Below, in pieces: positions 1 to 5,888 of a stretch of 6,047 bases of DNA. The notes under the pieces are model-generated. The model searched no databases, was not told the origin of the DNA, and was given only the letters and a program-made list of their open reading frames with translations. The number at the start of each line of letters is the position of its first letter. Position 1 is the stretch's first letter. The stretch spans positions 1 through 6,047 of the forward strand of contig DAOWMR010000186.1 of the NCBI GenBank assembly GCA_030642995.1. The letters run 5' to 3'. Made by a program: the position numbers and the translations under genes. The stretch is from Spirochaetales bacterium (GTDB lineage Bacteria; Spirochaetota; Spirochaetia; DSM-27196; SLST01).

Positions 1-615
1 AAGAGTTTCATGGATCGATTTCTGGACCCATCGGTAACAATCGAACAGTTTGATCGGTCCGACTACACAGATCTCGGCGGCTTCACCCGAACGCTCTATC
101 AGCGAACTGAACACAAGCGAGACGGCCATCGGCTCGGCTTGAAAGCAGAGTCTGCGGTCCGTCAGGGCGCGGCCCGCGTTCCGGTCACAATTGACAAGCG
201 GTACGTCTTCAAGCGTTCGACTGTGCAGGTTGAATACACGCTGACCAATTGCGGTGATAGTGACCTCACATCGATCTTTGCTCCGGAGCTCAACTTTGCG
301 TTTCTTTCTCAGGAGGCCAATTCACTCCGGCTATTCCTGACCACCGCCAAACGGGCCAATGTGGAGATCTCACCGTCGCGGGCAGCCCACCCGGGTGCGA
401 AGGAGATCCGGATGGAAGATCTGGTCAACGGGTTGACGGTGATCTTGAGCGCTACCGAAGTAGATGATGTCTGGTGTCTGCCGGTTGAAACAGTGAGCGG
501 TTGCCCGTCGGGAATGGAAACAGTCTATCAGGGCACGTGTTTCGTCCCTCGCAGGAAGCTCTCGGTCGCCCCCGACGAATCGGTCTCGATGACCATCACG
601 ATAGCTATCGAGTAA
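1..615 (+). CDS. Glycoside hydrolase family 57 (alpha-amylase / 4-alpha-glucanotransferase type), C-terminal part
   Basis: The reading frame is open from base 1 (Lys-Ser-Phe-Met...) to TAA at 613-615, so the gene is cut by the window edge and the first Met is unlikely to be its start. The 204 visible residues resemble the C-terminal beta-sandwich domain (DUF1926 type) of GH57 alpha-amylases and 4-alpha-glucanotransferases. Recognisable pieces are the opening 'FMDRFLDPSVTIEQF', 'APELNFAFLS' at visible residues 94-103, 'LPVETVS' at 160-166 and 'YQGTC' at 176-180. Known members cleave or transfer alpha-1,4-glucans such as starch or glycogen. The catalytic (beta/alpha)7 barrel with its Glu/Asp pair lies upstream, so activity cannot be judged here. 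The gene converges on the next one with a 17-base gap. The family call is firm; the exact substrate is not. Confidence 0.85.
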   Translation, partial: KSFMDRFLDPSVTIEQFDRSDYTDLGGFTRTLYQRTEHKRDGHRLGLKAESAVRQGAARVPVTIDKRYVFKRSTVQVEYTLTNCGDSDLTSIFAPELNFAFLSQEANSLRLFLTTAKRANVEISPSRAAHPGAKEIRMEDLVNGLTVILSATEVDDVWCLPVETVSGCPSGMETVYQGTCFVPRRKLSVAPDESVSMTITIAIE

Positions 616-632
616 TCAGCGGACGCGACGGA

Positions 633-2042
633 TCATATTTCGGCTGAATTGCTGAGAATGACGTCCAGCCATCCTTCTACCTCAGCGAAGTACGCATCAC
701 GGGCGAGGAGAAACTCAAGAAGTGCCCGCTGTGAGTCCCCGGTGAAATAGAAGCATTGAGCGCGATAGAACAGCGCGCGTGAACGAATATCAGTGGACAG
801 CGGAAGGCGCAGGAAATTGGTGAGCTGCAGCAGGGCGTCTTCCCAAGCCAGGTTTGCAAACGGCGCGTCCAGAATTGTCCGGAGGGTGAACTCAGCCCCG
901 CGTGGTGATGGGAGCGTGTCCTCCGACAGTATTTCCGGTCTGAGACTCTGCGGAGAAGTCGGGGTCAACCGACCGAGCATCTCGCCCAATGCCGCTTGCG
1001 TGGCAGAGGAAATGGATTGCCGGTCCGGTACGGTGACCACCGCGTCACCAAGCCTGTCGCCGGTCTGAAGATTCGTATTCAGCTGGAGGAACGGAAGGGG
1101 CAGGGGACGGCGCCGGGAGACCTCCGGGAAAAATGCATCGTCGGCTGATTCAGCTTCCACAGGTTCTTCGGACTGTTCCGGTATTTCTTCGGGTGTCGGT
1201 GTGGTTTGCGGCGCCGATGCGATCTCTTCGGGCTCCGGTGTGGAGTCCGGTTCGGCCGCGACGGTGGGCAACGGGACCTCCACCGGCGTGTCGGTGGCGT
1301 TTTGACCGGGCTCAAATGCCGCCGAGCCTTCAGCCACGAGTGCACTGTCCACAACCCCGTAGTAGTAGGGAACCCCCGGTACCGGATAGTCCGTCACAGA
1401 TTCCACCGTGGACATGACCGTTGCCACAACCCCCGCCGACTGCAGATTATCCGCCGTCGTAAATGGGCTTGTGGACCGATACACGATAAGCTCCCGGCCA
1501 ATCTGGTCCGACTCGTATTCCACAAGAATGACCCCGTTATCTTCCACGGCCTGGATTCCGCGCACGTGGGCGGAACGTTCTACCAGCGTTGCAATATTGG
1601 CAACGGTTACCGGAGCGAAGGTCATGTTTCGATATGGAATGAAAATCTCGTACACATCACCGGCCGAAGATTCGGCAAGCACGCCGTAGTAATAATCACC
1701 GGGTGCCGCCGGGGCATCAATGAACGACTGAACTCCGGACTCCACCTGCGCAACGAGCTCCGCCTCCAGAAATGTGTCCGCGGTGATCTCGGTCGTGTGA
1801 CGGTATATCTTGTAGAGCCCGTCAACATCCTGGGAGTCTTCCCACGTCAATCGAACTTCGGGATCGCGGGTGGATAGGCGCAGTCGTGATACGAACGGTG
1901 CGAAGACGCTCCCGCCTTGATCGGCGGCGTCTGTTCCGTTCTGTGCCGATACCAGCGGAACCACCAGCGCCATCGCCATCAGGAGAGCAAAGAGCTGTCT
2001 TCGGAGGTGGGTGGACGCCCGTTGGCGATGGAAGCGAATCAT
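633..2042 (-). CDS. Secreted protein with two fibronectin-III-like modules, Pro/Glu/Thr linker and TPR-like C terminus
   Basis: About 469 residues from the chosen ATG (2040-2042). The N terminus is a Sec-type signal peptide: a basic stretch, then 'LFALLMAMALVVPLVSAQ', with likely cleavage after Ala33. An Arg pair (LRRQ) precedes the hydrophobic core but does not make a convincing Tat motif. Residues ~52-145 and ~159-245 are two similar beta modules. Each has a 'Leu-x-Trp/Tyr-Glu' strand, an 'IYR/VYR' strand and a closing 'PG..YYYGV', which suggests fibronectin-III-like folds from an internal duplication. Residues ~250-305 are a flexible linker rich in Pro, Glu and Thr. Residues ~383-465 hold TPR-like helices ('RALFYRAQCFYFTGDSQRAL'). 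The frame stays open to an ATG at 2105, seven bases after the upstream gene's stop, but that would put 21 extra residues before the signal peptide. Likely exported to the periplasm or envelope, and probably co-transcribed with the gene at 2113-2841. Function unknown; a binding or scaffolding role is inference. Confidence 0.75.
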   Translation of the reverse strand: MIRFHRQRASTHLRRQLFALLMAMALVVPLVSAQNGTDAADQGGSVFAPFVSRLRLSTRDPEVRLTWEDSQDVDGLYKIYRHTTEITADTFLEAELVAQVESGVQSFIDAPAAPGDYYYGVLAESSAGDVYEIFIPYRNMTFAPVTVANIATLVERSAHVRGIQAVEDNGVILVEYESDQIGRELIVYRSTSPFTTADNLQSAGVVATVMSTVESVTDYPVPGVPYYYGVVDSALVAEGSAAFEPGQNATDTPVEVPLPTVAAEPDSTPEPEEIASAPQTTPTPEEIPEQSEEPVEAESADDAFFPEVSRRRPLPLPFLQLNTNLQTGDRLGDAVVTVPDRQSISSATQAALGEMLGRLTPTSPQSLRPEILSEDTLPSPRGAEFTLRTILDAPFANLAWEDALLQLTNFLRLPLSTDIRSRALFYRAQCFYFTGDSQRALLEFLLARDAYFAEVEGWLDVILSNSAEI

Positions 2043-2112
2043 ATACCTATAATAGTCGGCACCTTTGATCCGGTGCAACACACCCGGAAGCAGGCTTGGA
2101 GTCATGAGCCCA

Positions 2113-2841
2113 TTACGGGCCCTCCCAAGTCAAGTCCCTCGATCCTTCAGTGATGAGGATTTCGGATATGCACGTGTCATCCCACAGAGTACCGGGATAG
2201 ACACTCTGGATCTCGATAATCACTACATACATGTTGATACCCGCGGCGAAACTGCTCTTCTCGAGAAGATAGCGGCCAATTGGGAAACCCTGGTACTCAA
2301 ACGTATCCCGGAACGTAATGTCGAACTCTTCCACAGTCCGCAGGAAAGTCCAATCCATCGCTCCTGTGGCGGAGTATTCATTGGCGCCAAGGACCGTCAC
2401 GCGTGCATCTTTCACGCGGTTGTTTTTTCCCCAATTTGTCATGGAGCCACCCCAGCCTGGGAACAGGTAGAGATAGTCACTCCCGAAAATGTTGACGTCG
2501 AAAAGAACAGCGAGGCGCTCTCCCACACCGGACCCCGACGCTCCCTCCGACCACGATGTTGTCAGTGATCCATCCAACGCACTGCTGATTCCGTAACTGT
2601 GTCCGCCTCCGTCCGGCAAGTTGCTGGTTGTTACCGAATTCTCTTTACTCCAAGAGTACGGATTGCCGGTAATGGCGGCGTCCGGAGAGAGACTCAGTCG
2701 ACCAAGTTGTTCCTGAAAGCTGAAAGGTCTTACCGTAATCTTCGTTGGAACAAGATCGACATATGATTGAGCGGCTACCTGGACGACCGGCAGAACCCCC
2801 GCCATCAGAATGAGTAGCACGCTCCGTCCGACATGTCTCAT
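2113..2841 (-). CDS. Secreted discoidin-fold protein (NADase-type glycan-binding-like domain)
   Basis: A 242-residue protein. The start is ATG 2839-2841, chosen because GGAGG lies seven bases upstream and a signal peptide follows at once ('LLILMAGVLPVVQVAAQ', likely cleavage after Ala24). The open frame runs further upstream but without these signals. The mature part resembles the galactose-binding-like (discoidin) domain often labelled NADase-type glycan-binding: 'ALDGSLTTSWSEG' from residue 88, then 'GSGVGE', 'NNRVKDARV' at 140-148, and 'YPGTLWDDTCISEI' ending at 228. Nothing else is fused to it, so it is probably a binding protein and not an enzyme. It would act outside the cytoplasm on a sugar or other ligand that the sequence does not reveal. 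It is first in a likely two-gene operon with another secreted protein and is divergent from the lipid kinase. Confidence 0.8.
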   Translation of the reverse strand: MRHVGRSVLLILMAGVLPVVQVAAQSYVDLVPTKITVRPFSFQEQLGRLSLSPDAAITGNPYSWSKENSVTTSNLPDGGGHSYGISSALDGSLTTSWSEGASGSGVGERLAVLFDVNIFGSDYLYLFPGWGGSMTNWGKNNRVKDARVTVLGANEYSATGAMDWTFLRTVEEFDITFRDTFEYQGFPIGRYLLEKSSFAAGINMYVVIIEIQSVYPGTLWDDTCISEILITEGSRDLTWEGP

Positions 2842-2848
2842 GAGTTCA

Positions 2849-2853
2849 CCTCC
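2849..2853 (-). promoter_or_regulatory. Shine-Dalgarno site of the discoidin-fold gene
   Basis: CCTCC on the + strand, read as GGAGG in the gene's direction and extending to GGAGGTGA, seven bases before ATG 2841. It sets the start of this gene over in-frame upstream alternatives. Confidence 0.75.
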
Positions 2854-2865
2854 GCTCATTGCAGG

Positions 2866-2894
2866 ATCGTAGATGACCGGATTGGCTCGGTCAA
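2866..2894 (-). promoter_or_regulatory. Sigma-70-type promoter for the secreted-protein operon
   Basis: Read on the minus strand: -35 TTGACC (2889-2894; five of six consensus bases), a 17-base spacer and -10 TACGAT (2866-2871; four of six). Transcription would start near 2859, leaving a short leader of about 18 bases that contains the GGAGG site. Position and spacing fit well; transcription has not been shown. Confidence 0.5.
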
Positions 2895-2943
2895 GGACGT
2901 GGTCTTGATGATTCTTCCGGTACACGCGATGATGCGGCCACGC

Positions 2944-3828
2944 ATGAAGATTTGTCTGATCGTCAACCCCAACGCGGGAAAGAAGCGAGGCCTCGAGATA
3001 GCGGAGAGGGTGACAGCAGTTTTCCGCAACGCCGGTATCCAGACCGAAAGCCTGATCTCTCTGCACCCCGGAGGAACGCGAGAAATTGCAGAGACGCTGA
3101 ATCTTGCGCACTGGGATGGTGTTGTTGCAGTCGGGGGCGACGGGACATTATTCGAGGTGGTCAACGGACTGTTCGCAACCTCCGATTTACTCGCGGTTCC
3201 GGTGGGCCAGATACCGGTCGGAACCGGAAACTCCTTCAGCAGAGACCTTGAGATACACTCGGTCGAGGACGCGGTGGAGCGGATTGTGCGAGGCACTGTA
3301 CGAAAGATCGATCTGGGACACTTCTCTTCGGATGCCGGCAACTTCTACTTCGCCAATCTGCTCGGGGCCGGGTTCGTGTCGAACGTCGCCTACCGGGCCA
3401 GGAAGTACAAGATTTTCGGTTCACTCAGTTACGTCTTCGGCATTATCGAGGAGGTGATCGGTCTGAAGTCGACTCCGATCACACTGGAAATTGATGGGAA
3501 AGTCATCGAACGGGACTGCATTTTCGTGGAGATCTGTAACTCTCGATTCACCGGCGGCAATATGATGATGGCGCCGGCCGCTGCAATAGACGACGGACTT
3601 CTTGATGTCGTGGTTCTCAACAAGATTTCGAGACGGGCTCTTCTGAAGCTCCTCCCGACGATCTTTGAGGGAAAGCACGTGGAGGCGCCGTCTGTGGAAG
3701 TCTTTCGGGGCGAGAGCATACTTCTGCGATCTGAAAAACCGCTCGCACTGACACCTGATGGTGAGACCTTTGGTCAGACACCAATTGACGTCACCGTGCA
3801 TCATCAGAAGTTGGAGATGTTCGGGTAG
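2944..3828 (+). CDS. Diacylglycerol / lipid kinase (YegS/BmrU/DagK family)
   Basis: A 294-residue soluble kinase whose known relatives phosphorylate diacylglycerol or related lipids with ATP at the inner membrane face; with diacylglycerol the product is phosphatidic acid. All family landmarks are present: 'NPNAGKKRG' (residues 8-16), the nucleotide-binding 'GGDGT' (64-68), 'PVGTGNSFSRD' (91-101), 'DDGLLDVVV' (216-224) and 'PDGE' (271-274). Length is normal for the family. The start is set at ATG 2944 because 'MKICLIVNPNAGK' is the usual family N terminus. No clear ribosome binding site precedes it. In-frame ATGs at 2929 and 2908 are possible, the latter with AAGGA ten bases upstream. The frame extends back to 2833, but that would overlap the divergent gene's start. 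It overlaps the following acyltransferase gene by one base. Substrate specificity within the family cannot be read from sequence alone. Confidence 0.93.
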   Translation: MKICLIVNPNAGKKRGLEIAERVTAVFRNAGIQTESLISLHPGGTREIAETLNLAHWDGVVAVGGDGTLFEVVNGLFATSDLLAVPVGQIPVGTGNSFSRDLEIHSVEDAVERIVRGTVRKIDLGHFSSDAGNFYFANLLGAGFVSNVAYRARKYKIFGSLSYVFGIIEEVIGLKSTPITLEIDGKVIERDCIFVEICNSRFTGGNMMMAPAAAIDDGLLDVVVLNKISRRALLKLLPTIFEGKHVEAPSVEVFRGESILLRSEKPLALTPDGETFGQTPIDVTVHHQKLEMFG

Positions 3829-4526
3829 TGCTGCTTACCACCATACTCGGCTATGGCATGACGGCGGCAGGGCTGCTCTTGATTCTGTTCCTGGTCCTTC
3901 TGCAGAATCTGCTCGGAAATCAGAGGCTCTTCGACCCGTTGATCAAGCTGATCTGCCGCGTCCTGCCGCTCGGGTTCGGCTGTCGGGTGCGCGTCACCGG
4001 GCGAGAGCACATCGATCCCGACAAGCCATACATCTTCATGTCAAATCACGTGAACATCTTTGACCCGGTGATTATCTACGGGCACATACCGAATTTTCTT
4101 CGTGCGGTCGAGCTTGAGGACCATTTCGCATGGCCTGTCTGGGGAACCATCATCAGACGGCTTGGAAATATCCCCATCAGCCACAAACACGTGGCGCGGG
4201 CCCTGGACAGTCTGCAAAAGGCGGCGGAATTGGTGCGGAGGGGGACCTCCATTGCCATCCTTCCCGAAGGCCACCGAACGCGCGATGGTCACCTGAGTGC
4301 CTTCATGCGCGGTCCTTTTCGCCTGGCCCTGAACGTGGAGGCCGATATCGTACCATTGGCCATGAAGGGCGGGTTTGAGCGCAAGAGTGTTCACTCACCG
4401 CTCGTCCATCCCGGCAGGATGGAACTTGCCATCGGCCGTCCCATTTCTTTCGAGTCCTTCGCAACTCAGACCGAGCGCGAGTTGCGGGACACAGTGCGTG
4501 CGGCAATAGAAAAGCTGCTGGAGTAG
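3828..4526 (+). CDS. plsC: PlsC-type 1-acylglycerol-3-phosphate acyltransferase
   Basis: A 232-residue membrane-associated acyltransferase that would add an acyl chain to lysophosphatidic acid to make phosphatidic acid. The start is GTG 3828, whose G is the last base of the kinase stop (TAGTG); GGAG lies 11 bases upstream. This implies translational coupling. Residues ~5-29 form a hydrophobic membrane segment. The catalytic HX4D motif is His74...Asp79 in 'NHVNIFD'. 'RLGNIPISHKH' corresponds to the second conserved block, and 'IVPLAMKG' (from residue 174) to the last. The glycerol-phosphate block reads 'LPEGHRTRDG' (145-154), with His149 where many relatives have Thr (EGT). A closely related acyltransferase using another acyl acceptor is possible. 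The kinase partner supports a phospholipid role. Confidence 0.9.
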   Translation: MLLTTILGYGMTAAGLLLILFLVLLQNLLGNQRLFDPLIKLICRVLPLGFGCRVRVTGREHIDPDKPYIFMSNHVNIFDPVIIYGHIPNFLRAVELEDHFAWPVWGTIIRRLGNIPISHKHVARALDSLQKAAELVRRGTSIAILPEGHRTRDGHLSAFMRGPFRLALNVEADIVPLAMKGGFERKSVHSPLVHPGRMELAIGRPISFESFATQTERELRDTVRAAIEKLLE

Positions 4527-4540
4527 TCGATACCTTTGAT

Positions 4541-4562
4541 CCGGCTATTCCTCTGCAGCCGG
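4541..4562. terminator. Possible hairpin between two convergent genes
   Basis: CCGGCT (4541-4546) and AGCCGG (4557-4562) form a six-base-pair GC-rich stem with a ten-base loop. The stem lies just after the acyltransferase stop and overlaps the last codons of the opposing phosphatase gene. Neither side has a run of T, so it is not a textbook intrinsic terminator. A wider inverted repeat, GCTGCTGGA (4514-4522) with TCCAGCAGC (4570-4578), encloses it. Could be chance within coding sequence. Confidence 0.25.
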
Positions 4563-5168
4563 GAGTTCTTCCAGCAGCGCGTCCTCGTTCAAAGCCAGTT
4601 CATGCATCAGATGTTCGAGTCGTTCCTGCCGTATCTCGGCGTTCACCGCGACGAGATTTGACCCGAGTTCTGCATCAAACCACTCAACGATTCGCCGATG
4701 AGGACCAGCGGCGGGGCGCATGTATTGAAGCATCCGCTTCGCCTCATCCTCCGACCCTGTAATCATGTACAGAAACCCGAGCGCGAAAGCTGTCGATCGT
4801 GACACCCCCCGCCAGCAATGGATGGTGTAGCCGGTTGCAGACTCCTTCGTGTCTCGAAAGAAACGAATAGCTCTCTTGACGTCACTTCTCCTTGGAATCC
4901 GCTTGGGAAACTGCCACTTCGCAAGATGTCGCTTCTGTTCGACGTCAAAGAAATCAAGACGAAGAATTCCCTGGAATTTCCGGCGGAAGAGAGCGGGAAT
5001 GCGTGTGTCTGGTTTGAGTGTCTGAAATGGCCGTCTCGGATTACCGATTGACACGAGGTGGCTGTAGTGCTCCCCACCGGCGAGAATGTGTTCCACCAGT
5101 TCCTCTTGTCCGAAGACTTGAACAGGGAGGCGCCGGCCCCGGCCGTTGCAATGCACACAGGCTTTCAC
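4545..5168 (-). CDS. Dual-specificity / tyrosine-type phosphatase (Cys-based, HCX5R)
   Basis: A 207-residue protein from GTG 5168 to TAG. It carries the Cys-phosphatase P-loop 'HCWRGVSRSTA', with nucleophile Cys118 and phosphate-binding Arg124 spaced CX5R. 'RLDFFDVE' (Asp72/Asp75) lies about 45 residues earlier, where the general-acid Asp usually sits. 'YSHLVSIGNP' and 'MRPAAGPHRRIVEWFDAELG' match the pattern of bacterial predicted tyrosine phosphatases of the COG5350 kind. The start is inferred: GTG 5168 overlaps the TGA of the STAS gene as GTGA, so the two are probably translationally coupled. There is no strong ribosome binding site. The frame continues upstream to 5273, but that part overlaps the STAS zinc ribbon and looks non-coding. 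The chosen N terminus contains a CxxC (Cys4, Cys7). The last ~30 residues are acidic and helical. The substrate is unknown; the coupled STAS protein is an obvious candidate by inference. Confidence 0.82.
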   Translation of the reverse strand: MKACVHCNGRGRRLPVQVFGQEELVEHILAGGEHYSHLVSIGNPRRPFQTLKPDTRIPALFRRKFQGILRLDFFDVEQKRHLAKWQFPKRIPRRSDVKRAIRFFRDTKESATGYTIHCWRGVSRSTAFALGFLYMITGSEDEAKRMLQYMRPAAGPHRRIVEWFDAELGSNLVAVNAEIRQERLEHLMHELALNEDALLEELPAAEE

Positions 5169-5725
5169 AGCCTGATTACCGCTGCGCGGTCTACCGTGAG
5201 CACAACCTTGCACTGGGGACATCGGAACCGGCCGCTCCGGGTGAGCCTGACACGTTTTCCACAAATTGGGCACATGTCGTTCTTCGGAAACACCGTTTGA
5301 TCAGCGCTTGCCTTCATGAGAGCAACGGCTTCCTCAGTGGTTTTGGCGAGCTCGAAGAAGCTTGCGAATCCAAGCAGGAGCACAACCTCGAGGACTCTCG
5401 GCTGCATTCCAACAAGAACAAGTGAACCACCAAGAGCGCGAACGTTACGCAGCAGGCCGACGAGAGATCCGATTCCGGTGCTGGAGACAAAGCTTACGTC
5501 GCGAAGATCAAGAGCCAGCCGGGTGAAACCTGCCTCCACAACCCGAGACGTGTAGCGCTGAAAGAAGTTAATGTTCATACTGTCGATATAACCTGCAATG
5601 TGGATCATCATAGTTCCCGGTATCTTCTCAAGAACCTGGGCCACAATGGCCACCCCTACGTATCTCTCTTGGAGCTGGAACAATCTCTCTGCCTGCGTGC
5701 TTGATGTCGTAGTTTGCTTCACCAT
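5165..5725 (-). CDS. STAS-domain protein (anti-sigma-factor-antagonist-like) with C-terminal zinc ribbon
   Basis: A 186-residue cytosolic protein. The start is ATG 5725, supported by GAGGAGG five bases upstream. Residues ~22-140 form a STAS domain. The loop that carries the phosphorylatable Ser in SpoIIAA/RsbV-type antagonists reads 'FVSSTGIGSL' (79-88), so Ser82 or Thr83 could be a switch residue; the Asp usual before that Ser-Ser is Ser81 here. Residues 152-172 hold CPIC...CPQC (Cys152, Cys155, Cys169, Cys172), a four-Cys zinc ribbon with 'GRFRCPQCK', not part of classical antagonists. STAS antagonists normally bind an anti-sigma kinase and are turned off by phosphorylation. No kinase gene is visible here. 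The gene is first in a two-gene unit with the phosphatase (GTGA overlap) and is divergent from a helix-turn-helix gene. The zinc ribbon suggests contact with nucleic acid, protein or redox state; which one is not known. Confidence 0.88.
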   Translation of the reverse strand: MVKQTTTSSTQAERLFQLQERYVGVAIVAQVLEKIPGTMMIHIAGYIDSMNINFFQRYTSRVVEAGFTRLALDLRDVSFVSSTGIGSLVGLLRNVRALGGSLVLVGMQPRVLEVVLLLGFASFFELAKTTEEAVALMKASADQTVFPKNDMCPICGKRVRLTRSGRFRCPQCKVVLTVDRAAVIRL

Positions 5726-5730
5726 TGCGC

Positions 5731-5737
5731 CCTCCTC
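5731..5737 (-). promoter_or_regulatory. Shine-Dalgarno site of the STAS gene
   Basis: Reads GAGGAGG in the gene's direction, five bases before ATG 5725. It decides the start against the open frame that continues upstream to about 5824, where only a TTG and internal ATGs without such a site are available. Confidence 0.75.
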
Positions 5738-5797
5738 ACTGATATCTGCGCCGCTGTTCCACGGCATCATCAATTCTCGACATATCATAAAACTATA

Positions 5798-5809
5798 ACG
5801 CATATGCGT
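5798..5809. promoter_or_regulatory. Palindromic operator-like site 1 (ACGCATATGCGT)
   Basis: A perfect 12-bp palindrome in the leader of the STAS gene, about 17-28 bases downstream of the predicted STAS transcription start. It shares a 14-base identity (ACGCATATGCGTAT) with site 2, which begins exactly 103 bp away. Flanking ATCATAAA (5784-5791) recurs inverted on the other side at slightly different spacing. Probable binding site for the divergently encoded helix-turn-helix protein; binding is inferred. Confidence 0.6.
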
Positions 5810-5832
5810 ATTTATGATACCCAACGCAACTT

Positions 5833-5860
5833 ATTATATCGCGGCATTTGGACGATGCAA
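5833..5860 (-). promoter_or_regulatory. Predicted promoter of the STAS-phosphatase operon
   Basis: Read on the minus strand: -35 TTGCAT (5855-5860), a 16-base spacer and a perfect -10 TATAAT (5833-5838). Transcription would start near 5826, leaving an untranslated leader of about 100 bases that contains operator site 1. It uses the same -35 and -10 hexamers as the opposing promoter. Confidence 0.55.
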
Positions 5861-5888
5861 TGAATTGCGCGAAATTTCTTTGAATTAT

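Noticed and set aside
616..647. TCAGC...GCTGA inverted repeat between the convergent genes at 615/633
   Set aside because: Only five base pairs with a 22-base loop and no T run; not enough to call a terminator.
1206..1877. Long open frame (+ strand, 223 codons) inside the exported-protein gene
   Set aside because: It is antisense to a well-supported gene with signal peptide and repeated modules. Its product is rich in Arg, His and Cys with no recognisable fold, as expected of a shadow frame.
2106..2120. GCCC-ATTAC-GGGC hairpin between the two secreted-protein genes
   Set aside because: A four-base-pair stem; too weak for a terminator, and the genes look co-transcribed.
2065..2568. Open frame (+ strand, 167 codons) opposite the discoidin-fold gene
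   Set aside because: The minus-strand gene has clear domain motifs and a strong ribosome binding site; the opposite frame shows neither.
2905..2933. Possible lipid kinase promoter TTGATG-17-GATGAT
   Set aside because: Only four of six matches in each box, and the expected start would sit almost on the ATG; not better than chance in this sequence.
2833..2943. N-terminal extension of the lipid kinase
   Set aside because: The family normally starts at about 'MKICLIVNPNAGK'; the extension lacks similarity to the family and would overlap the divergent gene's start and promoter.
2842..3111. N-terminal extension of the discoidin-fold protein
   Set aside because: The frame stays open, but a GGAGG site and signal peptide place the start at 2841, and the extension would run antisense through the lipid kinase gene.
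5169..5273. 35-residue N-terminal extension of the phosphatase
   Set aside because: It overlaps the zinc-ribbon coding part of the STAS gene in another frame; the GTGA stop/start overlap is a more natural start.
5726..5824. N-terminal extension of the STAS protein
   Set aside because: It would need a TTG or weakly preceded ATG starts and would run through the palindromic site; the ATG at 5725 has a strong GAGGAGG.
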